The notes: generated by a model from the letters alone, not told the origin. A stretch of 64,000 bases of DNA from Cryobacterium flavum (GCF_900103805.1 NZ_FNIB01000006.1:124001-188000), one strand, 5' to 3'; shown: positions 17,630 through 26,855, counted from the stretch's first letter. Translations and numbers: made by a program.

Positions 17630-18658
17630 ATGGCTGTAGTCAGTCTGCGCAACGTGGGCAAGGTGTACCCGCCTCAGGCCAAGGACGGCGCGAGCGTCAC
17701 GGCAATCGCCGACGTCAGTCTCGACGTTGAGGCCGGTGACATATACGGGATCATCGGCTATTCCGGTGCCGGCAAGAGCACCCTGGTGCGGCTGGTCAAC
17801 GCGCTCGAACGCTCCACCTCCGGCGAGATCTGGGTGAACGGGCAGAACATTGCCGCGCTGCGTGAGCGCGACCTGCGCCAGGTGCGCCTCGGCATCGGCA
17901 TGATCTTTCAACAGTTCAACCTGCTCGGTTCACGCACGGTGGCGCGCAACGTGGCTTACCCGCTCGAAGTGGCCGGGCATCCCAAGGAGCAGCGCGCCGC
18001 CCGCGTGGCCGAACTACTCGACTTCGTCGGCCTCTCTGATAAGGCCGGGTCCTTTCCCGACCAACTCTCCGGCGGGCAGAAACAGCGGGTGGGCATCGCC
18101 CGCGCCCTCGCTACCCAGCCGAGCATTCTGCTGGCTGACGAAGCCACGAGTGCTCTCGACCCGGAAACCACGCACGAGGTGCTCGCCCTGCTGAAGCGGG
18201 TGAACGCGGAATTTGGCGTCACCATCATCGTGATCACCCACGAAATGGACGTCATCCAGACCATTGCGACCAAGGTCGCCGTGATGGATCAGGGGCGAGT
18301 CATCGAACGCGGCCCCGTCTTCGACGTGTTCTCGAACCCGCAAGCCGCGGCATCCGCTCGTTTCGTTTCGACCGTGGTCAAGGGGATTCCGTCGCCCGAC
18401 GAACTCGCCGTGTTGCGTGAGCGGCACGCGGGCCGCATCGTGACGCTGGCCTTTCGCGACAGTGCGGTCGATCAGAAGGCCGTCTTCGGCGAGTTCTCGA
18501 GTGCCGGAGTGGCGTTCGAGGTCGTCTACGGTGGCATCAATGAGATACAGGGGCGCCCGTTCGGGCATCTCACCCTCGCGCTCACTGGCTTAGACCCGCT
18601 CATCGACCAGGTGCTCGCCCACATTCGAACGCTCACGACCGTCACGGAGGTGCGCTGA
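17630..18658 (+). CDS. metN: MetN methionine ABC transporter ATPase
   Basis: 342 residues from the ATG at 17630. ABC domain: Walker A IGYSGAGKSTLVRL, Q-loop FQQFNLL, signature LSGGQKQRVGIARAL, Walker B ILLADEATSALD. The C-terminal 80 residues are a NIL domain, which senses cytoplasmic methionine and inhibits transport in E. coli MetN. It starts 28 bp after metQ and ends one base before the metI ATG. Confidence 0.95.
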   Translation: MAVVSLRNVGKVYPPQAKDGASVTAIADVSLDVEAGDIYGIIGYSGAGKSTLVRLVNALERSTSGEIWVNGQNIAALRERDLRQVRLGIGMIFQQFNLLGSRTVARNVAYPLEVAGHPKEQRAARVAELLDFVGLSDKAGSFPDQLSGGQKQRVGIARALATQPSILLADEATSALDPETTHEVLALLKRVNAEFGVTIIVITHEMDVIQTIATKVAVMDQGRVIERGPVFDVFSNPQAAASARFVSTVVKGIPSPDELAVLRERHAGRIVTLAFRDSAVDQKAVFGEFSSAGVAFEVVYGGINEIQGRPFGHLTLALTGLDPLIDQVLAHIRTLTTVTEVR

Positions 18659-18659
18659 C

Positions 18660-19319
18660 ATGGACGCACTCATCGACCTGCTGCCCGAACTGTGGACGGC
18701 CACCTACGAGACCCTGTACATCGTCGCCCTGACCCTGTTCTTCGGTGGCCTGGGCGGCCTGCTGGTCGGTCTCGGGCTCTACTTGACCCGTGCAGGCAGC
18801 ATCCTCGAGAACAAGCCGTTGTTTTTCGTGCTGAATCTGCTGGTCAACTTCATTCGCCCGATTCCGTTCATCATCTTTCTGGCGGCGGCGCAACCACTGG
18901 CCCGGGCCGTCACCGGCAGCGGCATCGGCAATAACGCGATCATCTTCACGATCGCTCTCGCAGCCTCCTTCGCCATGGCCCGCATCGTGGAGCAAAACCT
19001 GCTCACCGTGACGCCCGGCGTGATCGACGCGGCCCGCAGCGTCGGCGCCGGGCCGATTCGCATCATCTTCACCGTGTTGCTGCCGGAAGCGCTCGGACCG
19101 CTGATTCTCGGCTACACGTTCATCTTCGTCGCGCTCGTGGACATGTCAGCCGTTGCCGGTTACGTCGGTGGCGGGGGCCTTGGTAATTTTGCGCTGCTCT
19201 ACGGCTACCGTCAGTTCAACCCCATCGTGACCTGGGCGGCGGTGCTGCTGATCATCGTGCTGGTGCAGTTCGTGCAGTTCTTCGGCAACTACCTCGCGCG
19301 CAAGGCTCTTCGCCGTTAG
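18660..19319 (+). CDS. metI: MetI methionine ABC transporter permease
   Basis: 219-residue permease with five predicted membrane helices. The EAA coupling motif region is PGVIDAARSVGAGPIRIIFTVLLPEALG. The N-terminus LWTATYETLYIVALTLFFGG is typical of MetI. It completes metQNI and ends 12 bp from the convergent MarR-family gene. Confidence 0.95.
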   Translation: MDALIDLLPELWTATYETLYIVALTLFFGGLGGLLVGLGLYLTRAGSILENKPLFFVLNLLVNFIRPIPFIIFLAAAQPLARAVTGSGIGNNAIIFTIALAASFAMARIVEQNLLTVTPGVIDAARSVGAGPIRIIFTVLLPEALGPLILGYTFIFVALVDMSAVAGYVGGGGLGNFALLYGYRQFNPIVTWAAVLLIIVLVQFVQFFGNYLARKALRR

Positions 19320-19331
19320 CGGTAGCGGTAG

Positions 19332-19823
19332 CTAGTCGAAGTCGAGGCTGAGCTTTCGCAGCAGGCCGGCCAGCCGGTCCTGGTCGGTCACCGAGAGGGT
19401 GTCGAGCAGGTCGGCTTCGGCGTCGACCAGCCGGGTTATGGCGGCATCCACTCGGGTGAGTCCGGCCGGCGTCATGCCCACCAGGATGCCGCGACCGTCG
19501 TTGGGTGCGGAGCGGCGCGTGACCAGACCGCGGTCAACGAGCCCGTCGATGCGGTTCGTCATGGTGCCACTTGAGACGAGCGTCTGCAGCAACAACGCCT
19601 TCGGGCTGAGCTCGTAGGGCGTGCCGGCGCGGCGCAGGGCCGAGAGCACATCGAACTCCCACGATGCGAGCTCCGACCGGGAGAAGGCGGTGCGGCGGGC
19701 CCGGTCGAGGTGCTTCGACAACCGGGCAACCCGGCTGAGCACCTGCAGCGGCGCAAAATCCAGATCGGGCCGTTCGCGCAGCCACGAATCGACGATTCGG
19801 TCGACTTCATCATGGGCAGGCAT
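19332..19823 (-). CDS. MarR family transcriptional regulator
   Basis: 163-residue winged-helix regulator. The helix-turn-helix and wing are in LSPKALLLQTLVSSGTMTNRIDGLVDRGLVTRRSAPNDGRGILV (about 72-116), with the DGR of the beta wing well conserved. A dimerisation helix (LVDAEADLLDTLSVTDQDRLAGLLRKL) follows. It faces away from tRNA-Gln/glmU and converges on metI; no target is evident. Confidence 0.88.
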   Translation of the reverse strand: MPAHDEVDRIVDSWLRERPDLDFAPLQVLSRVARLSKHLDRARRTAFSRSELASWEFDVLSALRRAGTPYELSPKALLLQTLVSSGTMTNRIDGLVDRGLVTRRSAPNDGRGILVGMTPAGLTRVDAAITRLVDAEADLLDTLSVTDQDRLAGLLRKLSLDFD

Positions 19824-19946
19824 TGCTCCATTATCCCGCTTACCCGGGGGTTTCTTCGCCCAGAGGCCGTCTGGCCGCCGTCAGCGGTGCTGCGCGCCGC
19901 TCAGAATCTGGCAGACTTGACTGGTTGCTGGCCTCGGCCGGCATGG

Positions 19947-20018
19947 TCCGCCATAGTGTAACGGCAGCACGGCAACCTTTGGAGTTGTTCGGTCCAGGTT
20001 CGAATCCTGGTGGCGGAG
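19947..20018 (+). tRNA. tRNA-Gln (anticodon TTG)
   Basis: 72-nt cloverleaf: acceptor TCCGCCA/TGGCGGA, anticodon stem GCAAC/GTTGT with loop CTTTGGA (anticodon TTG), and T arm CCAGG-TTCGAAT-CCTGG. CCA is not encoded. It lies 35 bp before glmU, a common actinobacterial arrangement. Confidence 0.95.
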
Positions 20019-20053
20019 CCCTCACTTTCTTCACCAAATGCGTTAGGAATCTC

Positions 20054-21499
20054 GTGACAGACGCCCGCCTCGCCATTGTTGTTCTGGCCGCCGGCCAGGG
20101 TACCCGCATGAAGTCCAGCCTGCCCAAGCTGCTGCATCCGCTCGCCGGCGTACCGATCGTCAGCCACGTGCTCGCGACCGCGCGGGCGCTCGACGCCGCC
20201 CACGTCGTGACCGTCGTGCGGCACGAACGCGACCTGCTGGCCGCCGTCGTGGCCGAAGACCTGCCGGAGAGCACGATCGTCGACCAAGACGAGATTCCCG
20301 GCACCGGCCGCGCCGTCGAGCAGGCCGTCGCCGCGCTGCCGGCCGATTTCGACGGTGACGTGCTCGTGATCAACGGCGACGTCCCGTTGCTGAACGCCGC
20401 AACGCTCGCCTCCTTCATCGCCTCGCACCGCCAGGGCAACGCGGCGGGAACCGTGCTGTCCGCCTACCCGGACGATGCGACCGGCTATGGCCGCATCATC
20501 CGCTCGGTGGAGGGTGCGTTCGACCGCATCGTCGAGCAGAAGGATGCGACGGATGCCGAACTGGCCGTCACCGAGATCAACGCCGGCGTCTACCTGTTCG
20601 GCCTGGCCGCGCTGCGCGAGCAGCTCGCCCAGCTCACCACCGCCAACGCCCAGGGTGAGAAATACCTCACCGATGTGATCGAACTGTTGCGCCGGGCCGG
20701 CTCCGAGGTGAGCGCTGTTCCGGTCGCGGATGCCTGGATCGTCGCCGGAATCAACGATCGCGCCCAGCTGGGCGACACAGCCCAGAAACTCAACGCCCTC
20801 ATCGTGCGCGGCTGGCAGCTGGCCGGAGTGACCGTGCAGGACCCGGCCACCACCTGGATCGACCTCAAAGCCGTGCTCGCGGCCGACGTCACCCTGCTGC
20901 CCGGCACCCAGATCATCGGCGCCACCGTGGTCGCAACCGGTGCCATCGTCGGCCCGGACACCACCCTGCGCGACTGCGAGATCGGCGAGAATGCCCGGGT
21001 TAATCGCACCGACGCGACCTTCGCGGTGATCGAGGCGGGGGCATCCGTCGGCCCGTTCTCCTACCTGCGCCCCAATACCGTGCTCGGTGCCGACGGCAAG
21101 ATCGGCGCCTTCGTCGAGACCAAGAACGCGCAGATCGGTGCCGGCAGCAAGGTGCCGCACCTGAGCTACGTGGGCGACGCCACCGTCGGCGAGGGGTCGA
21201 ATATCGGTGCCGGAACAATCTTCGCCAACTATGACGGCGTGGCCAAACACCACTCGGCGATCGGGTCGCACGTGCGCACCGGGTCGCACAACGTGTTCGT
21301 CGCGCCGATTACAATTGGTGACGGGGCGTACACGGGAGCAGGCACGGTCGTTCGCAAGAGCGTTCCGGCCGGCGCACTGGCCATCAACGTGACCCCGCAA
21401 CGCAACATGGACGGCTGGGTTCACGCCAACCGTCCGGGCACGGCCGCGGACACGGCGGCGGTCAATGCCCCCACAAGCAGCGATAAGACTGGAGAATAG
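20054..21499 (+). CDS. glmU: Bifunctional UDP-N-acetylglucosamine pyrophosphorylase / glucosamine-1-phosphate N-acetyltransferase
   Basis: 481 residues from the GTG at 20054 (VTDARLAIVVLAAGQGTRMKS). The N-terminal uridylyltransferase domain has the LAAGQGTRMKS nucleotide-binding loop and VINGDVPLL. The C-terminal left-handed beta-helix acetyltransferase domain has repeated hexapeptides, PFSYLRPNTVLG, FVETKNAQIG and NYDGVAKHHSAIGSHVRTGSHNVFVAPI. It makes UDP-GlcNAc for peptidoglycan. The reading frame is open through the upstream tRNA, but GTG 20054 matches the family start. prs follows with no gap. Confidence 0.96.
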   Translation: MTDARLAIVVLAAGQGTRMKSSLPKLLHPLAGVPIVSHVLATARALDAAHVVTVVRHERDLLAAVVAEDLPESTIVDQDEIPGTGRAVEQAVAALPADFDGDVLVINGDVPLLNAATLASFIASHRQGNAAGTVLSAYPDDATGYGRIIRSVEGAFDRIVEQKDATDAELAVTEINAGVYLFGLAALREQLAQLTTANAQGEKYLTDVIELLRRAGSEVSAVPVADAWIVAGINDRAQLGDTAQKLNALIVRGWQLAGVTVQDPATTWIDLKAVLAADVTLLPGTQIIGATVVATGAIVGPDTTLRDCEIGENARVNRTDATFAVIEAGASVGPFSYLRPNTVLGADGKIGAFVETKNAQIGAGSKVPHLSYVGDATVGEGSNIGAGTIFANYDGVAKHHSAIGSHVRTGSHNVFVAPITIGDGAYTGAGTVVRKSVPAGALAINVTPQRNMDGWVHANRPGTAADTAAVNAPTSSDKTGE

Positions 21500-22477
21500 G
21501 TGTCGGAAATCAAGACCAGCGGCGACAAACGACTAGTACTGGTTTCGGGGCGAGCGCACCCGCAGCTCGCTCTCGACATCGCCACGGAGCTTGGTTCTGA
21601 GCTGCTCCACACCGACGCACGCACCTTCGCCAACGGCGAGCTGTATGCCAGGTTCGACGAGAGCGTGCGCGGCTCGGATGCCTTCGTCATCCAGTCCCAC
21701 ACCGCTCCGATCAATGAATGGCTGATGGAACAGCTCATCATGGTCGACGCGCTCAAGCGGGCCTCTGCCAAGCGCATCACCGTGGTCGCTCCGTTCTACC
21801 CCTACGCCCGGCAGGACAAGAAGGGTCGCGGACGCGAGCCGATCTCGGCCCGCCTCGTCGCCGACCTGTTCAAGGTCGCCGGCGCCGATCGCATCATGTC
21901 GATCGACCTGCACGCCGCCCAGATCCAGGGCTTCTTCGACGGTCCCGTCGACCACCTCTTCGCGATGCCGGTTCTGCTCGAGCACTTCCGCGAGAAGCTC
22001 GACCCGGCCACCCTCACCGTGGTCTCGCCCGACATGGGTCGTGTGCGCGTCGCCGACATCTGGAGCGACCGCCTCGGTGTGCCGCTCGCCATCATCCACA
22101 AGCGCCGCGACCCACTCGTGCCCAACCGGGTCTCCGTGCACGAGATCGTCGGCCAGGTCAGCGGCCGCGTCTGCCTGCTCGTTGACGACATGATCGACAC
22201 CGGACGCACGATCGCCCTGGCCGCCGAGGCACTGCGCGAGGCCGGCGCCATCGGCGTCGTCGTCGCCGCCACCCACGCCGTGTTCAGCGACCCGGCCGTT
22301 GACATGCTGCAAAACCCGGCCATCAGCGCCGTCGTCGTCACCGACACGCTGCCGATCCCGCCGGAGAAGCGCTTCCCGACGCTCACAGTGCTGCCGATCG
22401 CTCCGTTGTTGGCGCGCGCCATCCACGAGGTCTTCGACGAGGGTTCGGTCACCTCGATGTTCGACGGCGCCGCGTAG
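21500..22477 (+). CDS. prs: Ribose-phosphate pyrophosphokinase
   Basis: 325-residue PRPP synthase supplying nucleotides, His and Trp. Start is the GTG immediately after the glmU stop, with GGAG 6-9 bases upstream. Catalytic flexible loop YARQDKKGRGREPIS, DLHAAQIQGFFDGPVDHL, and the PRPP-binding loop VDDMIDTGRTIALA are intact. glmU-prs linkage is conserved across bacteria. Confidence 0.97.
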   Translation: MSEIKTSGDKRLVLVSGRAHPQLALDIATELGSELLHTDARTFANGELYARFDESVRGSDAFVIQSHTAPINEWLMEQLIMVDALKRASAKRITVVAPFYPYARQDKKGRGREPISARLVADLFKVAGADRIMSIDLHAAQIQGFFDGPVDHLFAMPVLLEHFREKLDPATLTVVSPDMGRVRVADIWSDRLGVPLAIIHKRRDPLVPNRVSVHEIVGQVSGRVCLLVDDMIDTGRTIALAAEALREAGAIGVVVAATHAVFSDPAVDMLQNPAISAVVVTDTLPIPPEKRFPTLTVLPIAPLLARAIHEVFDEGSVTSMFDGAA

Positions 22478-22490
22478 GTTCAGGCGCTGC

Positions 22491-22546
22491 CGAGGTGTGA
22501 GTTCGAGCCCGATTTTCGTGATTTTCGGGTCAAAACTCACACCTCG
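22491..22546. terminator. Long nested inverted repeat between prs and a minus-strand gene
   Basis: 13-bp perfect arms CGAGGTGTGAGTT (22491-22503) and AACTCACACCTCG (22534-22546) enclose a 30-bp loop, which itself contains CCCGA/TCGGG arms. It lies 14 bp after the prs stop and 9 bp from the convergent gene's stop, so it probably serves both directions. Flanking T-rich stretches are short. Confidence 0.6.
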
Positions 22547-22554
22547 TTAGAGAA

Positions 22555-22920
22555 TTATGTGCGCGTGGCCGGGGCCAGATGGCGCGGCGCGGAGGGAATG
22601 ATGCCGAGCGGCGTCACGAAGGTCTCGCGCTCGTTCACGTCGATCGCGTAGCACTGCCAGCCGAACCCGCCGGGCCCGGCGAACTCGAATCGCGCGTCGA
22701 AGTCCACGGCTGAGGGATAGTACTGGGCCACCGCGGTCACACAGGCGTTGCTGGCGGTGTCGGAGGCGACGCGCATGGTCGTGAGCACGCCCGGCACGAC
22801 CAGGGCGATCAGCCCGAGCACCACGACGACGCGCAAAATGGTTGTGAAGTGCTTGCCGCGCAGGGGGCGGTAGTCGTCGTTCGGCTCGTAGCCGGAGAGC
22901 TCGGGGTGATTGTCAGTCAT
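22555..22920 (-). CDS. Conserved small membrane protein of unknown function
   Basis: 121 residues from the ATG at 22920 (GGGAG just upstream; an alternative ATG lies 12 bp earlier). A polar N-terminus containing NDDYRPLRGKHF is followed by one hydrophobic helix (ILRVVVVLGLIALVVPGVLTTM, about residues 27-48). An extracytoplasmic part has two cysteines (NACVTA and WQCYAI), possibly a disulfide. I do not recognise a named family. It is convergent with prs. Confidence 0.7.
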   Translation of the reverse strand: MTDNHPELSGYEPNDDYRPLRGKHFTTILRVVVVLGLIALVVPGVLTTMRVASDTASNACVTAVAQYYPSAVDFDARFEFAGPGGFGWQCYAIDVNERETFVTPLGIIPSAPRHLAPATRT

Positions 22921-22972
22921 GGGTACTCCCATTCTCCCAGACCTGGGTGTGAAGCGACCCGGTTAAACGAAG

Positions 22973-23022
22973 CGGCCGGCGGCATCCGTTCTCTACGCGT
23001 GAGAAGCGGATGCCGCCGGCCG
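22973..23022 (-). terminator. Strong terminator downstream of gnd
   Basis: A 16-bp perfect stem (CGGCCGGCGGCATCCG / CGGATGCCGCCGGCCG), extended by TTCTC/GAGAA past one bulged G, begins 9 bp after the gnd stop. On the minus strand it is followed by a T-containing tail. The arms contain the GGCATCCG word common in this genome. Confidence 0.85.
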
Positions 23023-23031
23023 ACACGGCCG

Positions 23032-24489
23032 CTAGTGCGTCGACGCCTCGGTGTCGATCTCGGTGCGGTCGCCGGACCACAGGGTGTGGAAGGTGCCGGG
23101 CATGTCGACGCGGTGGTAGGTGTGCGCACCGAAGAAGTCGCGCTGGCCCTGCACCAGGGCGGCCGGCAGGCGTTCGCTTGCGAGCGAGTCGAAGTAGCTC
23201 AGGCTCGAGCCGAAGCCGGGAACCGGGATGCCCGACAGCGCGGCGGTGGATACGACGCGGCGCCAGGCGGCCTCGCCGGCGGCGATGGCGTCGGCGAAGT
23301 ACTGGTCAACGAGCAGACTCGGGATGGACGGGTCGTTGTTGTAGGCATCCACGATGCGGTTGAGGAACTGGGCGCGAATGATGCAGCCGCCGCGCCAGAT
23401 GGTGGCGATGGCGCCCTTGTCGATGTTCCAGTTGTACTTGGTCGCACCGGCGATGATCGCGTCGAAACCCTGGGCGTAGGCAATGATCTTCGAGGCGTAG
23501 AGCGCCTGGCGCACGTCTTCCTGGAAGGTGTTGCCGACGACGGCGATTTCTGGGCGTGCCGTAATTGTGGCTCGCACCGGTTCGCGCTGCTCCGGGTGGG
23601 CCGAAACGGCGCGGGCGAAGACGGCTTCGGCGATGCCGCCGACGGGAACGCCGAGGTCGAGCGCGTTCTGCACGGTCCAGACGCCGGTTCCCTTGGAGCC
23701 TGCCTCGTCGAGCACGACGTCGATGAAGGGTTCGCCGGTCTTCGCGTCGACCTGGCGCAGAATCTCCGCGGTGATTTCGATCAGGTAGCTATTGAGCTCC
23801 CCGCCGTTCCAGTCGGTGAAGATATCGGCGATGGCCTCGGGGGAGTGCCCGCCGACCTTGCGCAGCAGGTCGTAGGCTTCGGCGATGAGCTGCATGTCGG
23901 CGTATTCGATGCCGTTGTGGATCATCTTGACGAAGTGGCCGGCACCGTCGGTGCCGATGTGGGTGACGCAGGGCACACCGTCGACGACGGCGGCGATGGA
24001 CTCAAGAATGGGGCCGAGGGTCTTGTAGGCCTCCACTGAGCCGCCGGGCATGATGCTCGGGCCGTTGAGGGCACCCTCTTCGCCACCGGAGATGCCGGCA
24101 CCGACGAAGTTGAGGCCCTTGGCGCTCTGCTCCTTTTCGCGACGAATGGTGTCGGTGAATTCGGCGTTGCCGCCGTCGACGATGATGTCGCCGGGTTCGA
24201 ACAGCTCAGAGAGCTGGGAGATGACGGCGTCGGTGCCGCGGCCGGCCTGCACCATGATGATGGCGGTGCGCGGCTTCGTCAGCGAGGCGACGAAATCGGC
24301 GATGTCCTCGGAGGCGACGAAGTTCGCCTCCGGGTGCTCGGTCGTGAGCAGGCGGGTGCGTTCGGGGGAGCGGTTGTAGACCGCTACGGTGTTACCCTCG
24401 CGGCCGGCGAGGTTGCGGGCGAGATTCGATCCCATCACCGCCAGACCCACGACACCAATGTTTGCCTGTGCTGAACCGGACTCTGACAC
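23032..24489 (-). CDS. gnd: 6-phosphogluconate dehydrogenase (decarboxylating)
   Basis: 485 residues, the usual length for the dimeric enzyme. It oxidises 6-phosphogluconate to ribulose 5-phosphate and CO2. Motifs: GVVGLAVMGSNLARN (coenzyme fold), VDGGNAEFTDTIRRE, GAGISGGEEGALNGPSIMPGG, HFVKMIHNGIEYADMQLIAEAY (catalytic Lys and Asn), and a DEAGSKGTGVWT motif. It faces the same way as the GntR regulator at 24590 and near a divergent gluconate kinase operon, so it may process 6-phosphogluconate from that pathway. Confidence 0.97.
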   Translation of the reverse strand: MSESGSAQANIGVVGLAVMGSNLARNLAGREGNTVAVYNRSPERTRLLTTEHPEANFVASEDIADFVASLTKPRTAIIMVQAGRGTDAVISQLSELFEPGDIIVDGGNAEFTDTIRREKEQSAKGLNFVGAGISGGEEGALNGPSIMPGGSVEAYKTLGPILESIAAVVDGVPCVTHIGTDGAGHFVKMIHNGIEYADMQLIAEAYDLLRKVGGHSPEAIADIFTDWNGGELNSYLIEITAEILRQVDAKTGEPFIDVVLDEAGSKGTGVWTVQNALDLGVPVGGIAEAVFARAVSAHPEQREPVRATITARPEIAVVGNTFQEDVRQALYASKIIAYAQGFDAIIAGATKYNWNIDKGAIATIWRGGCIIRAQFLNRIVDAYNNDPSIPSLLVDQYFADAIAAGEAAWRRVVSTAALSGIPVPGFGSSLSYFDSLASERLPAALVQGQRDFFGAHTYHRVDMPGTFHTLWSGDRTEIDTEASTH

Positions 24490-24589
24490 GTTTTCTCCTT
24501 TGGGGCTGTACTGAACAGACCACCTACGAGTTTAGCGCACAGGCCTGAACGGTCCCGCAATCGGGGGACAGCATTGCGCAATGCTGGTC

Positions 24590-25384
24590 CTATTTCGTGG
24601 GCTTGCCGTCCCAGATGGAACTCATCTCGTTGAAGGCGCGTTCCATGATGCCGAGCATGGCTTCGTGGGCTGCCTCCGGGTTGCCGCGCTGAATCGCGCT
24701 GGCCACATCGACGTGCAGTTGCAGTGCTTCGTTGTGCGGATGCCGCGGCATCAGTCCGTAGTTCGTGCGCCCGGTCAGCACCTCGGCCACCAGGGTGTTG
24801 AGTTTGGCGAACATTTCGTTGCCCGAACTGGCCAGCACAAGACGGTGAAACTCGATGTCGAGCACGAGGAAAGCCTCGGGGTCGTCGGCCTGGCCGGCGG
24901 CCCACAGCTTGCCGGCCAGCCCCATCAGCTCGCTGGCATCCGCCAGGGGAGCGCGGATGGCGGAGAGCCGGGCGGCCTCCGGTTCAATGGCGGTGCGCAG
25001 CTCGGTCAGGGAACGCAATTGGGCGATGCGGGCCGGCGACGCGAGCCTCCAGCGGATGACCTGTGGGTCATACAGGTTCCACTCGGAGGCTGGCAGAATC
25101 TGCACGCCGACGCGACGGCGAGAAGCGAGCATACCCATGGAGGCGAGCACGCGGATGGCTTCGCGCACCACCGATCGGGAGACACCGTATCGTTCCTCGA
25201 GCTCCTCGATGCGGAAGACCGACTTGCTGGCAAGTTCACCGGCGCAGATGGCCAGGCCCAGCAGATCGACGACGCGCGCGTGCAGGCTGGTCGAGGGGGT
25301 TCCGTAGTCAAGGCTCTCGGGCAAGTCGACGAGCGGGTCGGCGCCCGGCCCGGTCGTCAGATTGTGCGTCATGCGCTTGATCAT
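24590..25384 (-). CDS. GntR/FadR-family (FCD) transcriptional regulator of the aldonate operon
   Basis: 264 residues (or 260 from the in-frame ATG at 25372). N-terminal winged helix: FRIEELEERYGVSRSVVREAIRVLASMGMLASRRRVGVQI. The C-terminal FCD ligand domain has the metal-binding pattern D..FH at LVLDIEFHRLVLASSGN and later HVDVASAI. Proteins of this class are usually repressors released by sugar acids such as gluconate or galactonate. It is transcribed divergently from the importer operon with a 127-bp shared region holding an inverted repeat. Confidence 0.9.
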   Translation of the reverse strand: MIKRMTHNLTTGPGADPLVDLPESLDYGTPSTSLHARVVDLLGLAICAGELASKSVFRIEELEERYGVSRSVVREAIRVLASMGMLASRRRVGVQILPASEWNLYDPQVIRWRLASPARIAQLRSLTELRTAIEPEAARLSAIRAPLADASELMGLAGKLWAAGQADDPEAFLVLDIEFHRLVLASSGNEMFAKLNTLVAEVLTGRTNYGLMPRHPHNEALQLHVDVASAIQRGNPEAAHEAMLGIMERAFNEMSSIWDGKPTK

Positions 25385-25404
25385 ATCGTTCCGGCAATAA
25401 ACTT

Positions 25405-25423
25405 GAATAAGTATGCTTTATTC
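25405..25423. promoter_or_regulatory. Candidate GntR operator
   Basis: GAATAA-N7-TTATTC is a perfect inverted repeat located in the divergent region between the GntR gene and the solute-binding protein gene, in an AT-rich patch. Position and symmetry suggest the binding site of the adjacent repressor; FCD-type repressors normally use short AT-containing palindromes. Confidence 0.5.
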
Positions 25424-25511
25424 GGTAACGTTTCCTCTCGAGACAGATGTAAAGATGCATTCTGTTGGGAACCGTGGCTCAAAGCGCCGGTTCTTTCGAA
25501 TGGGAGACACA

Positions 25512-26804
25512 GTGAAGCGTCATTCAGTTGTTCGCGTTGCGGCCATCGTCGCAGCGATATTCTTCGCGGCGGGCACACTTACCGCGTGCAGTGCCGGTGC
25601 CGGTGATGACGGGGGCTCGAAGACTCTTCGAGTGACCCTCGCCAACCACGTGTGGACCGACACGATCAAGAGCAAGCTGCCCGAGTTCGAGGCAGCCACC
25701 GGCCTCACCGTCGAGCTCAGCCAGTACGGCGAAGACCAGCTCTCCGATCAGTACAACGTGAAGCTCAATGCGGGCACCGATGAGATCGACGTCATGATGT
25801 ATCGCCCGCTCCAAGAAGGCAAGCTGTTCGCGAAGAACGGCTATCTGGCCGACCTGTCTGACAACGTCGAGTCGAACGCCGACTGGAACTGGAGCGACTT
25901 CCAGTCCGGGCCGGTCGAGTCGACCACCTACGACGGCAACGTCGTTGGCGTGCCGATCATCACCGAGCAGGAAGTGCTCTACTACCGCAAGGACCTCCTC
26001 GCCAAAGCCGGACTCGAGGTGCCGACCACGATGGACGAGCTCGAAGCCGCGGCCAAGGCAATCAAGGAACAGAACCCCGGCGTGGCCGGCTTCGTCGCCC
26101 GTACCGGCAAGTCCGCCGCCGTCACCCAGTTCTCCAGCTTTCTCTACAGCTTCGGCGGTGACTTCATCGACGAAGACGGCAACTCAGCTATCGCCAGCCC
26201 TGAGGCCAAGGAAGCCTACGCGTTCTACGGCGGACTGATCCGCGACTACGGTCCGGAGAATGTCAGCACCGACATGAGCTGGCCTGAGGCCATGGCCATC
26301 TTCACGCAGGGCCAGGCCGGACTGTACACCGAGGCCGACAGCCTCTACAAGAACGCGACCGACCCCGAGACTTCCAAGGTCTCCGACACCGTCGGCTTCG
26401 CACCGATGCCAGCCGGTCCTGGCGGTTCGGCCGCCTACAACGTGCCGTCCTGGGCGCTCGGTGTCAACGCTGAATCGGCCTACACGGATGAAGCCTGGTC
26501 GTTCATCGAATGGGCCACCAGCGCGGACCTGACCCTGGAGGTGCAGCAGGACGGCGTTCCCGGTGCGCGCCAGTCGGTCTGGGAAGACCCGGAGGGCACG
26601 TCGACCTACCCGGCCGACCTTGCCGCCGCGATCGCCACGAGCACCAAGAACGGTGTCGGTCATGACCGCCCGCTCGTCATCAAGGTGCCCGAAGCGCGCG
26701 AGATCGTAGGAGATCCGATCGTCATCGCCATCACCGGCGGCGACTCCGACGCAGCAGCGGATGCCGCGAGCGAGGCTTTTCAGGGAATCCTCGACGACGA
26801 ATAA
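25512..26804 (+). CDS. Extracellular solute-binding lipoprotein of a carbohydrate (family 1) ABC importer
   Basis: 430 residues from the GTG at 25512, with GGGAGA just upstream; earlier ATGs add a non-signal leader. Lipoprotein signal VKRHSVVRVAAIVAAIFFAAGTLTAC with lipobox LTAC. The mature protein has the family-1 pattern: GTDEIDVMMYRPLQEG, VGVPIITEQEVLYYRKDLLAKAGLEVPTT, and MSWPEAMAIFTQGQAGLY. Two permeases follow; no dedicated ATPase is present, so a shared MsiK-type ATPase is likely. The gene context (gluconokinase and two sugar-acid dehydratases) suggests an aldonate or uronate-derived ligand. Confidence 0.9.
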   Translation: MKRHSVVRVAAIVAAIFFAAGTLTACSAGAGDDGGSKTLRVTLANHVWTDTIKSKLPEFEAATGLTVELSQYGEDQLSDQYNVKLNAGTDEIDVMMYRPLQEGKLFAKNGYLADLSDNVESNADWNWSDFQSGPVESTTYDGNVVGVPIITEQEVLYYRKDLLAKAGLEVPTTMDELEAAAKAIKEQNPGVAGFVARTGKSAAVTQFSSFLYSFGGDFIDEDGNSAIASPEAKEAYAFYGGLIRDYGPENVSTDMSWPEAMAIFTQGQAGLYTEADSLYKNATDPETSKVSDTVGFAPMPAGPGGSAAYNVPSWALGVNAESAYTDEAWSFIEWATSADLTLEVQQDGVPGARQSVWEDPEGTSTYPADLAAAIATSTKNGVGHDRPLVIKVPEAREIVGDPIVIAITGGDSDAAADAASEAFQGILDDE

Positions 26805-26817
26805 CCCGCACCACTGA

Positions 26818-26855
26818 GGCGGGGCGGATGCCCGAACGCGGTCGTCCGCCCCGCC
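26818..26855 (+). terminator. Intra-operon stem-loop after the binding-protein gene
   Basis: GGCGGGGCGGA / TCCGCCCCGCC, an 11-bp GC stem with a 16-base loop, starts 13 bp after the stop and is followed by a pyrimidine tract. In ABC operons such structures reduce read-through, favouring excess binding protein over permeases. Confidence 0.65.
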
